A stretch of 40,537 nucleotides of DNA from Nitrospirota bacterium (GTDB taxonomy: Bacteria; Nitrospirota; Thermodesulfovibrionia; UBA6902; DSMQ01): assembly GCA_016212185.1 (NCBI GenBank), contig JACRGX010000068.1, positions 1 through 40,537 of the forward strand, read 5' to 3'. Below are positions 22,801 to 29,619 of this stretch, piece after piece. The notes beneath the pieces were generated by a model. It worked only from the letters and a program-made list of their open reading frames with translations. It ran no database searches and was not told the DNA's origin. The stretch's first letter is position 1. Each line of letters starts with the position of its first letter. The position numbers were made by a program, and so were the translations under genes.

Positions 22801-25800
22801 TATAACTATGTGTCCAGCCATAGCCGAGACTACTTTTCTCGTTATGGTTGTCGCTGTTGTAGTAGCGTTTGAAATGCAAACCCAATGGCTCTGCGCCTCC
22901 GAGCGCAAGGTCTTCATGGTCAAGCACATACGCTCCTGTAGTCATATCAATAGGATCGCCGCATTGAGAGGTACGTATCTGAGATGGAAAGAACAACTCT
23001 GAGTCAAATTCATTTTGAACGCAATAAATGCATGTTTGCCACGGATACGCTCCATATCCTCCGTAATAATCACCACCGATTATCATGCCCATCTCGGCTT
23101 TCCCATCAACGTCCTGTTTGAATTTTACGTATCCTTTTCCACTCCATTGCTGTAGAGCTAACTGTCCGTCTGCAGGAAGAATCAATGTAAATCCGTCATT
23201 GACCGCGCTTTGAAAATCCTGTATATCTTCAGCGCTGTAGCCTGTCAGTTGTGATTGTATAGTTGAGAAATTGCCGGAATCGGCAAGAAATATCTTGTCT
23301 CCATTACCATTGGCTATGTTCATTAATTTAATGGTTGACGCAGCAGGTCTGTCTACTCCCTGCAATTGTTCAAGCACGCCGTGCTCCAGCGCGCTGCCAA
23401 GGAAACTGCCTGCCTTGAAACATGCGTTTTCATCAGAGGTATTATTGTTTTTGGAGATATATGAGCCAACCTGCGTCTTGACGTCAACATAATAGCCTTC
23501 CTCCTGAGCCATGATGCCGAAGCGATGATGCCTTATCTGTATGACATTGGAAAGCTGAGCAAGCAGGTTGTCCGAAAGGGTAGTCTGCTGCATCCATGTC
23601 TGTCCCATAACATTGAGCGTCTCTGTCAATACCTCGCGCGAAGAATCGGATAATCCGCTTGTGCGGTAGTCTTCAAGAATTCTCTGGCGTTTCTTCAAAA
23701 GCCGGGCGTCTTTGCTGCCCCCGAAATCGGAAATAACAACATAAGATGAGCCGCGCTTCAGATTATATGTTGATGTTTGGTCACCGTAAGCGCCTGAATC
23801 AGCGCTGTAAGGATGATCAATCGTCAATGTCATTGTTGCCAGCCCTGCTCCTGAAACCGGCGGAGACTCCTGTGTAATTAATTCGTCATCAAGCCATAAT
23901 TGGGCTGCCGGCGCAGAAATGGTTTCTCCCACATTCGGCAGCGTGACGCCGGGGTAATCATAAGTAATCCCGTCATAGGAGAACGCGATTTCAATGTCCG
24001 CATTATGGACTCCAACAGCGCCGGCCAGATAACGGATGTTAATATCCCGAGTCTGACCCGCCCCAAGACTTCCTGACCCGCTGCCGCTCAAGAACTGAAA
24101 TTGACCGCTGCCTGAACCTGTCCATCTCATCCCGTTGATCGTTACAGTATAAGAACCATTATTCTTCAATTTGGCTGTGCCGTCAGCAAAATCGTCCAGA
24201 TAACGCTGACCAAAGTCTATTCCATAAGAACCCGGTGAAAAATTAGGGTCATCTGCCTTAAAACCAGTGCAGTTATAGTAATCGGTAGATGGAGTATATC
24301 CGGAGCCCGATATATTGACATTGAGTGTGGCTGTCTTTGTCCCGCGACTCTGGCCGGAACCTGAAAACGTGACGCTTGTCGTAATTGATTGTCCGGGGCC
24401 AACATTATGGACTCCGCAATTCTGGGTACACGAATAGGCGCCGCTGCCGTTGTTTGAAAGCCATGAATTGAATGTTGCCGTAGGATAGCCGGCTTGGACT
24501 GAATATGTAGTGCTATAAGTAACTGAACTATAACTGTTAATTCTGCCAAAGTCCCATGTGGTTGTTGACCGAGCTGTCAAATTGGTATTACCAACTTTGA
24601 TAACCTGATTAGATATGCTTTTTTCTGACTTTGTGAAATTTAGATTAATTTGAAGTTTTTGATCTGTGTTCGGTAAAGCTTGACTGGATCCAGAAACATT
24701 TAGCGCGCTGGACCCGCTACCGCCAGTATCATACGTAATCGCCAGCCTCTTCCCGGCTATATCATGGATTGAGAATAATTGATCTATCTGTCCGTGCTGG
24801 ATATGAACTTTATGAACATAGGCGTCCGGCACATTGTCCCAATATGCAGTAACCGAATACGGAAATCTTAAACCTGTTGGATATTGTTCAATGATCTCTG
24901 AAATGATATTCCTGCCCCCTATAATCCCGGACATTTCTGAATTTGGATAATTTGCGCGAAGAGAGGTTATCAGGTTTGTTGAATATTCAACAAGCTTGCT
25001 GCGAAGGGCGCTGTCATTTAGATTGCGAATATAATCAGTCCCTGTTTCACCGCCGGCTGCTGTCAGAAGCGCATTACGGTCATAGTTCATTGCGGTTTTC
25101 AGATTAATGCCCGCTGTCTCTTCGTATTTTTTGAATGACGGGTCAAACATATAGTCTGTTCCGTTGATTGCTGCCTTAACCCACACTCGATCCATCGTTG
25201 TATCCAAATAATAAACAGCTGCAGGAATGCCTCCGCTGCTCAGCAGCCTTGAAATGACGCTTGAACTTGCACTTACTCCAAGCCAGTGCTGCAGATCATA
25301 ATCGTCAGCTCCAAAATAATTAGGTATGGTCATTGTCCCGTAAACATATTGAACCGTTCCGATATTTGTGTTGTAATTGCTGCTTTCCCTCAACAAAGCT
25401 ATCATCAATGACGTCTGGTCAAAGTCATTTCCGCTTCCATCTAGATATGTCAAAGTGGCCCCTTTGAGCGAGCCGAAGTAAGGAACGTAATCAATGTAAT
25501 TATGAACATAGTCGTATATCAACTTGGGGTCATATTGAAGCGCCCGCGCAAGTTCCTCAATTCCATCAGTTATAGTCGCTGCAGAAGCAGTGAAAGCGGC
25601 AATTCCCATTGTTCCAAGAGTGTTTTCTCTTGACTGTTTTGAATTGTAGTAAGCCTCTGCATCTTCCGGACTGACAGGCTCAGCAGTCCCCATAAACCAG
25701 CCCGGACCAAGCACTTCTGCCTGAGAAATGGAAGCACTATTAGATAGTGCTCCATCAATACCTTTTGATTGATTCACATCCTCTGCATGTATTTGAGCAA

Positions 25801-25864
25801 TCCCTAAACAACTTAAACCCAAAAACAGAAAAAATATTATTGCCTTCTGTCTGATTTTAAACAT
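19844..25864 (-). CDS. Full-length exported Rhs/YD-repeat protein with transglutaminase-like N-terminus and DUF6973-like toxic tip
   Basis: About 2006 residues from ATG at 25864 with GGAGGT seven bases upstream; the longer frame adds five residues. Order: signal peptide (IIFFLFLGLSCLGIAQIHA), transglutaminase-like domain (~110-300), Ig-like modules with GSGSGSLGAGQTRDI (~460-650), the Rhs start module GDPIDMTTGAYVLDHEDLAL (~965), then YD repeats (YDALNRLKTV, YDDAGRLTSL and many others) to ~1800. The core end is GRFISEDPIGFEGGINLYA...DPLGL (~1888). The tip (~1890-2006) has HHNDTGDAMRHAEWSRRT, GLGHEIDNWI and MDLHNNSEGRNAA, a His/Asp-rich pattern like DUF6973. The transglutaminase part lacks the catalytic Cys (Asp there) and His (Arg there). 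The gene has its own consensus promoter. Confidence 0.9.
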   Translation of the reverse strand: MFKIRQKAIIFFLFLGLSCLGIAQIHAEDVNQSKGIDGALSNSASISQAEVLGPGWFMGTAEPVSPEDAEAYYNSKQSRENTLGTMGIAAFTASAATITDGIEELARALQYDPKLIYDYVHNYIDYVPYFGSLKGATLTYLDGSGNDFDQTSLMIALLRESSNYNTNIGTVQYVYGTMTIPNYFGADDYDLQHWLGVSASSSVISRLLSSGGIPAAVYYLDTTMDRVWVKAAINGTDYMFDPSFKKYEETAGINLKTAMNYDRNALLTAAGGETGTDYIRNLNDSALRSKLVEYSTNLITSLRANYPNSEMSGIIGGRNIISEIIEQYPTGLRFPYSVTAYWDNVPDAYVHKVHIQHGQIDQLFSIHDIAGKRLAITYDTGGSGSSALNVSGSSQALPNTDQKLQINLNFTKSEKSISNQVIKVGNTNLTARSTTTWDFGRINSYSSVTYSTTYSVQAGYPTATFNSWLSNNGSGAYSCTQNCGVHNVGPGQSITTSVTFSGSGQSRGTKTATLNVNISGSGYTPSTDYYNCTGFKADDPNFSPGSYGIDFGQRYLDDFADGTAKLKNNGSYTVTINGMRWTGSGSGQFQFLSGSGSGSLGAGQTRDINIRYLAGAVGVHNADIEIAFSYDGITYDYPGVTLPNVGETISAPAAQLWLDDELITQESPPVSGAGLATMTLTIDHPYSADSGAYGDQTSTYNLKRGSSYVVISDFGGSKDARLLKKRQRILEDYRTSGLSDSSREVLTETLNVMGQTWMQQTTLSDNLLAQLSNVIQIRHHRFGIMAQEEGYYVDVKTQVGSYISKNNNTSDENACFKAGSFLGSALEHGVLEQLQGVDRPAASTIKLMNIANGNGDKIFLADSGNFSTIQSQLTGYSAEDIQDFQSAVNDGFTLILPADGQLALQQWSGKGYVKFKQDVDGKAEMGMIIGGDYYGGYGAYPWQTCIYCVQNEFDSELFFPSQIRTSQCGDPIDMTTGAYVLDHEDLALGGAEPLGLHFKRYYNSDNHNEKSSLGYGWTHSYNIYLNIHSDVDAGLAMRQPVDAVASLVASVVTLDLMSSSMPAVKEWATAVLVNKWSMDELFENAVSVHLQDRVLTYIMLPDGSFNSPPGVTTKLTKQTGLYQLQERFGTVIDFNANNRVSSWTDVDGNSLTFTYSGNNLTTVTDAINRTLTLQYTGDKLTAVADSAGRTASYGYDPNDNLNTYTDPENKAWSYGYNTDHRITGQTNPLSITTVTNTYDSLGRVKQQVEPRQGGTSTTHNYYFSGFRNIREESGNQTIYFIDDKKRTVGEQNALGNSKTTQYDGQNHVVETVDAKANPSWFYYDGNHNLIASINALGLITDYNYDAQFRLTDTVDHIYHGTHLEYDSEHHPILSKFGIRYDSSLNPIDSGLYQNSSTYYANGLKNTVTDGRATMTTLTYDSYGNPDTIKVGSHPAIDYSYDSIGRMTDLTDQVTSTTSFVYDKRSLLTKKTDPLLKDTILTYDDAGRLASRKDRNNQTITYSYTPTDKPDTITYPDSSTVHFTYDQYDQLTGMQEAIGSSSYGYDAVGRLTSQTDANGFAVAYGYDAAGNLTSITYPGNKTVNYTYDALNRLKTVTNWLSQTATYNYDDAGRLTSLTNFNGTVTTYGYDNANRLTAFDNKKSDTTILASYSFTLDGNGNRTQVVQNEPLTQIPNPADVSYTYNTKKNRLLTANTTSFGYDDEGQLNSKAGGAYTFDYEHRLKSIAGTTTFYYDGSGKRLKAVRNGIETRYIYDTGGNLLAEADGNNNITKYYIYGAGLLAMVTPTNQTYCYHFNAVGSTIAMTDSTQAMVNKYSYDPFGNVVNQVEAVQQPFKFVGQHGVMTEPNGFYYMRARYYDPEVGRFISEDPIGFEGGINLYAYVLNNPVLLIDPLGLAVGDWWDLPANYGRAYEIHDQEMERFAGHHNDTGDAMRHAEWSRRTAEETNSFTAWSAGLGHEIDNWINDDQPWREGLMDLHNNSEGRNAARESRLVNPNNLRTNPQGKKGCY

Positions 25865-26043
25865 AATGGTTACCTCCATGTAATGATTTTTAAATTATGA
25901 ATATAAACACAGAGCAAAAACATTGAAAGGAAAGCTACAGAAAAGAATGTTTTCTGCATTGAAAACTTCTCCTTAAGAGATAAAAAAATCCCTCATTAAA
26001 TTCAGTGTTAACTGGTTAAGAAACAGGAAAAGATAAGTAATTG

Positions 26044-26072
26044 TTATTACACTGTATAAAAAGATTTGTCAA
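26044..26072 (-). promoter_or_regulatory. Sigma-70 type promoter of the Rhs gene
   Basis: On the minus strand TTGACA (26072-26067), a 17-bp spacer and TAATAA (26049-26044). It gives a leader of about 170 bases before the Rhs ATG. The surrounding 25865-26211 gap is AT-rich and holds no other gene. Confidence 0.75.
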
Positions 26073-26211
26073 GACATTTTTTATACAAACTTTATAGGTA
26101 CTATAACTATTTTTTATAAAACATTTTTATACGGTTTCCAATCAAACAGAATCAATGCTATTTAACAGCCCTTGATTTTTAAAGAGGAGTAATTGAAATT
26201 ATAAGATTTAC

Positions 26212-26607
26212 TTAATAAAACTTCAGCCCTGCAACCTTTGCTATCTTTTCAAAATCTTCATCATTATGCAAAAGCAAAAGGTTATTTTCTATAGCAGTCT
26301 GGGCAATAAGGCAGTCAATAGTGCCGCCGACCTGAAACCCTTTTTTTCTGCATTTAAAGTAAAGTTCTGCAGCCTCTGTAAAAGAAATCTTTTTATCTTT
26401 TAAATCATAAAACACCTGAGTTTCAAGATATGCCTTTAACTCGTTAAATTCCTTTTCTGTCTTTGTACCCTGAAGCAGTTCCTGATAGATGTATGAGTTA
26501 ATGCCAAAAGGGATGCCGGTATCAAGAATGAATTGCAGTTTCTCTACAGCGTGGTTTTGCGTTCCTTTTAAATAATCTATTAATACAGAGGTATCTACGA
26601 GGACCAC
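26212..26607 (-). CDS. vapC: VapC-type PIN-domain toxin
   Basis: 131 residues. PIN residues: MVLVDTSVLIDYLKG (Asp5), YIYQELLQG (Glu), GGTIDCLIAQTA (Asp) and LLLHNDEDFEKIA (Asp). The probable activity is site-specific RNA cleavage. It starts 3 bp after the VapB stop, so the pair forms one operon. The family length is typical. It lies between the Rhs promoter region and pgk and is the second PIN toxin of the window, unrelated in detail to the one at 12582-13001. Confidence 0.92.
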   Translation of the reverse strand: MVLVDTSVLIDYLKGTQNHAVEKLQFILDTGIPFGINSYIYQELLQGTKTEKEFNELKAYLETQVFYDLKDKKISFTEAAELYFKCRKKGFQVGGTIDCLIAQTAIENNLLLLHNDEDFEKIAKVAGLKFY

Positions 26608-26610
26608 CGG

Positions 26611-26811
26611 TTAGTTGCCTTTTCTTAATGCCTTATAGTCGTAATCTTCCATGAAGCGGACTTTCCCTTTAAGTCTTCTTAAATCCATCCTGCTGTGGTC
26701 TTCCACAAACTTTTTAAGCGCCTCATTTATTAACCCTTTCTTAGTTTTTGCATCAGAATATTGAAACGCCTTTTTTATAAGTTTATCATCAATTGCAATA
26801 TTCGTTCTCAT
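26611..26811 (-). CDS. vapB: VapB-type antitoxin
   Basis: 66 residues. MRTNIAIDDKLIKKAFQYSD, then KTKKGLINEALKKFVEDHSR, is the DNA-binding N-terminus of the VapB (DUF2191-like) family. The C-terminal RRLKGKVRFMEDYDYKALRKG should lie across the toxin. GGAGGTG stands six bases before ATG. The promoter just upstream has near-palindromic ACACATAATAATACAC, a likely operator. Confidence 0.9.
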   Translation of the reverse strand: MRTNIAIDDKLIKKAFQYSDAKTKKGLINEALKKFVEDHSRMDLRRLKGKVRFMEDYDYKALRKGN

Positions 26812-26834
26812 TAATACACCTCCTCATACACATA

Positions 26835-26863
26835 ATAATACACCCAATTCCATCTAAAGTCAA
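26835..26863 (-). promoter_or_regulatory. Promoter of vapBC
   Basis: On the minus strand TTGACT (26863-26858), a 17-bp spacer and TATTAT (26840-26835). TACACATAATAATACACC overlaps the -10 and is a candidate VapBC operator. Confidence 0.72.
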
Positions 26864-26897
26864 CTATTGGATGCAGATTGGATGCAGATGCTGCTTT

Positions 26898-28217
26898 CTA
26901 TCTCACGCCGAACTTTTCCTTATTCTCCATCAGCGCCTGAACAGGCTTCAGCCCGTAAGGACTGCCCTGCTCAATGGCGGTAAGCACAGTGCCTCCGCCG
27001 GTAAAAAAGTAATACTGGCTGTTGTCCAAAACAGAGAGGTAAAGCCCGGGGCAGAGGCTTTTAAATTCCTGGAGGGTGTCACCGCCGCCATACATCTTTA
27101 ATGCAACGGCGTTTTTGTCAATTGTCTTATCCAGCGCCTCAGAGCCTTCGGTAAAATGCGGGGTAAAGCCCATAACTGCATTCACAAAAATCGTTTTTGC
27201 ATTAAGTATGACTTCCGACACCCTTTTGTCCTCAAATGACCTCTGGTCCACATCAAGGATGTAACTATGTTTATCGCCTTTTTTAAAATCCTTAACGGCA
27301 ATAGTCCTGTACTTGCTTTCAATTTTCCCTTCAAGCGTATCTGATTCAACAATGTAAGGAAGTTCTACAATTTTTTGCCTGTCCTTGTCCATGCTCACAA
27401 GGTCTTTTGCCGCCGCTATGTCTTTGTCAGAAACGCCTTGAATGGATATCCCGTATCTGGCGCAGAGGTATGCGTTATAAATAACGCCTCCTAAAATCAG
27501 AAAATCAACTTTCTCATATATCGCATGAAGAGGTCCTATCTTTGTGTCATATTTTGCGCCTGCAACAACTGCGACAAACGGTCTTTCAGGATTTATAACA
27601 CGGCTCAGGTTCTCAATCTCCTGCTGCATAAGAAAACCAGCATAAGACGGCAGGTGCTTTGTAATGTCATAAGTGGTAGCATGCGCCTGCCATGAACCAA
27701 AGGCGTCATTAATATAAATATCCGCAAGCCCTGCAAGCTGAAGCGCGAAGTTTTCCCTGAATGCGCCCTTGTCTTCTTCCCCGCGAAACCACCGGGTATT
27801 GGGCAGGTATATACCGCCGATTTTTCTTTCCCTGAGATTCTTTACAGCCAGATTTATGGATGTGTCAATGCCTGTTATCCCCTGCCCTGAGTCTATGTTG
27901 TTAAATTTAGGTATGTAAAATTTCGTGTGGAGTTTTTGCCTGAGGTATTCAACAATGGGTTCTACTGAATCTCCGGAGTCGCATGTTATCTGACCGGTCT
28001 TTTTATCAAGGGGTCTGCCCACATGGGTCATGAGTATAGGCCTGCCGCCGCGCTCTACAATGTTATAAAGTGTGCCAAAACTCCTGTCAATCCTATATGG
28101 GTCCCTCACAATGCCTTTTTTTACGACATTGTGGTCAAAACGGACAAGGACTATCTTGCCGTTAAGGTCCGCCTCCTGAATTACGGGCAGTTTTCTATCA
28201 AGATTTTCTGAGCTCAT
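26898..28217 (-). CDS. pgk: Divergent phosphoglycerate kinase
   Basis: 439 residues from ATG at 28217; a TTG six codons earlier is also open. It is longer than the usual ~395. It interconverts 1,3-bisphosphoglycerate and 3-phosphoglycerate with ADP/ATP. Conserved features: VRFDHN (Asp28, Asn30), R42, THVGRP (His65, Arg68), LPNTRWF, AGAKYDTKIGPL (nucleotide lysine), GGGDTLQEF and FTGGGTVLTAIEQG. The usual DAFGTAHRAHAS is here DAFGSWQAHAT. One residue is lost, and the His-Arg that contacts the substrate phosphate is replaced. The enzyme may therefore be a divergent clade with altered kinetics or substrate. I see no other glycolytic gene nearby. Confidence 0.85.
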   Translation of the reverse strand: MSSENLDRKLPVIQEADLNGKIVLVRFDHNVVKKGIVRDPYRIDRSFGTLYNIVERGGRPILMTHVGRPLDKKTGQITCDSGDSVEPIVEYLRQKLHTKFYIPKFNNIDSGQGITGIDTSINLAVKNLRERKIGGIYLPNTRWFRGEEDKGAFRENFALQLAGLADIYINDAFGSWQAHATTYDITKHLPSYAGFLMQQEIENLSRVINPERPFVAVVAGAKYDTKIGPLHAIYEKVDFLILGGVIYNAYLCARYGISIQGVSDKDIAAAKDLVSMDKDRQKIVELPYIVESDTLEGKIESKYRTIAVKDFKKGDKHSYILDVDQRSFEDKRVSEVILNAKTIFVNAVMGFTPHFTEGSEALDKTIDKNAVALKMYGGGDTLQEFKSLCPGLYLSVLDNSQYYFFTGGGTVLTAIEQGSPYGLKPVQALMENKEKFGVR

Positions 28218-28257
28218 GACTTGTTTAAGATACAAAATTCAGGATATAAGATGCAAG

Positions 28258-28425
28258 GCAAAGGCATATGTGTCCGAAAAAGCTTTAGTGCAACACCGTG
28301 AATCATGCCATACTGCAATTTTCAACTGACCAAACTCTACAAGAAAAAACTTTTAAACGCTTTGCAGTATGGCATCTAAAAATCCCGTTGCTTTCTAAAG
28401 GTTTTGAGGGCATGTATGCCTTTGC
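28258..28425 (+). repeat. Nested-hairpin intergenic element, copy B
   Basis: 168 bp, closely similar to copy A through most of its length. Outer stem GCAAAGGCATA with TATGCCTTTGC; middle stem CTTTAGTGCAAC with GTTGCTTTCTAAAG; inner stem ATGCCATACTGCAA with TTGCAGTATGGCAT. It begins 40 bp upstream of the pgk start. The outer flank differs from copy A but still pairs. Confidence 0.88.
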
Positions 28426-28446
28426 TCAATATGCAATTTAGAGGTA

Positions 28447-28613
28447 TTTAAGAAAGCACAAATACCTTCAAAACTCTATCAAAGCAACAATATCTATTAG
28501 ATGCCATTACACAATATACAAGTCTATTTTTTATAGTCTATGCTTTTACCGTGTGTAATGGCATGGTTAAGGTGTTGCACATAGAGCTTTTCAGGCATCT
28601 ATGCCTTCTTAAA
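28447..28613 (-). repeat. Nested-hairpin intergenic element, copy D (inverted)
   Basis: In reverse orientation to copy B and next to it. On the minus strand the outer stem is TAAGAAGGCA with TGCTTTCTTA. The middle stem is CTCTATGTGCAAC with GTTGCTTTGATAGAG. The inner stem is ATGCCATTACACA with TGTGTAATGGCAT, perfect over 13 bp. Sequence has diverged from A and B, but all three stems are kept by paired changes. Confidence 0.82.
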
Positions 28614-28636
28614 ACTTTTCAGTTAACCCTTTTTAG

Positions 28637-28642
28637 TATAAT
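28637..28642 (+). promoter_or_regulatory. TATAAT box 5 bp before the APS-kinase-like ATG
   Basis: TATAAT at 28637-28642 is followed by ATTAC and ATG. Start of transcription would fall on or near the A of ATG, giving a leaderless mRNA. No good -35 is seen. Confidence 0.45.
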
Positions 28643-28647
28643 ATTAC

Positions 28648-29043
28648 ATGCCGTGGGTCATCTGGATAACAGGACTGCCGGGAAGCGGAAAGAGCACTCT
28701 TGCCATTGCTTTGAAGAAAAAAATCCCTGATGCCGTCATACTCAGGATGGATGAACTCAGAAAAATCGTTACACCCAAACCTTGTTATTCCGATGCAGAA
28801 AGAGAATACGTATACAGGGCGCTCGTTTTTACCGCAAAAAACCTTTATGCACTCGGACCTAATGTAATCATTGATTCCACGGGAAACAAAAAATCATGGA
28901 GACTGCATGCAAGAAAACTGATTAAAAACTTTTTTGAAGTTTACCTGAAAAATAAGGCGCTGAAAACTCAGCGCCTTATTCATATCCTTCAAGCCAAACT
29001 TATTTCTTCGGCTCTGCCGGTTTTGCTGGCTCAGCCTTCTTAG
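28648..29043 (+). pseudogene. Truncated adenylylsulfate-kinase-like gene
   Basis: WVIWITGLPGSGKSTLAIAL has a perfect Walker A. RMDELRKIV, YVYRALVFTAKNL and NVIIDSTGNKKSWR match APS kinase (CysC) or related kinases. After FFEVYLK (residue ~97), where the family continues with a substrate-binding half of some 70-80 residues, the frame enters an intrinsic terminator hairpin. It then reads antisense to the next gene until a stop at 29043. The product would be ~132 residues with an unrelated tail. It is probably a remnant, since the promoter and 5' half are intact but the 3' half is gone. Confidence 0.72.
28951..28980 (-). terminator. Intrinsic terminator, bidirectional
   Basis: AATAAGGCGCTGA, a 4-base loop, then TCAGCGCCTTATT: a perfect 13-bp stem. 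On the minus strand TTT follows, 20 bp beyond the stop of the Ala/Lys-rich protein gene. Confidence 0.88.
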
Positions 29044-29437
29044 GCTCTGCCTTCTTTTCCTCTGCCTTTGCCGGCGCTGCTGCTGCACTGGCTTTTACGC
29101 TCTTTGCAACATTCTTGCCGTCAACTTCTGTGTACTTTACAGTAACCTTGTCGCCGACCTTTACTGCTGTCTTAGCGTCTACGGCAGCGGTAACATCACC
29201 CTTTTTGCCTTTTACAGTAATAGTGCCTGCCTTTGCGTCAACTGCTGTCACATCACCGGTAAGCTGCTGCACCTTCGCAGGCGCTTTTTTCTCCTCAGCC
29301 TTTTTCTCTGCCGGCTTTGCCGCCTCTTTCTTCTCTGCTGCCGGAGCTGCAGGGGCTGCCTTTTCCGCTGCAAATGCAACTGTTGTCATTGCAAATGCAA
29401 AAAGAAGCACTGCAACTAATGCAATTATTTTCTTCAT
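29000..29437 (-). CDS. Small secreted Ala/Lys/Pro-rich protein
   Basis: 145 residues from ATG at 29437, chosen because GGAGGTGA lies eight bases upstream and because MKKIIALVAVLLFAFAMTTV then makes a proper signal peptide. Cleavage is likely after AFA. The mature chain has three parts. A low-complexity arm (PAAEKKEAAKPAEKKAEEKK) comes first. A compact beta-rich core (QQLTGDVTAVDAKAGTITVK, then VKVGDKVTVKYTEVDGKNVA) resembles a small OB-like or DUF5666-like fold. A second low-complexity tail (KAEEKKAEPKKAEPAKPAE) ends it. A periplasmic role is probable; function is unknown. Confidence 0.82.
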   Translation of the reverse strand: MKKIIALVAVLLFAFAMTTVAFAAEKAAPAAPAAEKKEAAKPAEKKAEEKKAPAKVQQLTGDVTAVDAKAGTITVKGKKGDVTAAVDAKTAVKVGDKVTVKYTEVDGKNVAKSVKASAAAAPAKAEEKKAEPKKAEPAKPAEPKK

Positions 29438-29570
29438 TCTCTGTTCACCTCCTCTCATTGTTTTATTTTTATTCAATTTGCTATATAGCAAGCAAAATCC
29501 ATACCATCTGACATTAACACAGAACCAGCTGAAAAAATTATAAAAAATAAAAGGGAAATGGCTTGTGGAC

Positions 29571-29619
29571 AAAAAAAGAGGGCAATATATCCTTATTTCA
29601 GGACATGTTTCCCTCTTTT
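29571..29619 (-). terminator. Terminator of the two-component operon
   Basis: On the minus strand AAAAGAGGG ... CCCTCTTTTTTT with a loop of about 29 bases. It overlaps the last codons of the response-regulator gene. Confidence 0.65.

Noticed and set aside
20005-24549. Several open frames on both strands within the Rhs gene
   Set aside because: All overlap the 2006-residue frame, which has a signal peptide, continuous YD repeats and a matching promoter and ribosome binding site. They are shadows.
26876-26900. Direct repeat ATTGGATGCAG, two copies
   Set aside because: Only two copies at the 3' end of pgk and nothing around them suggests an attachment or insertion site. No mobile gene is near.
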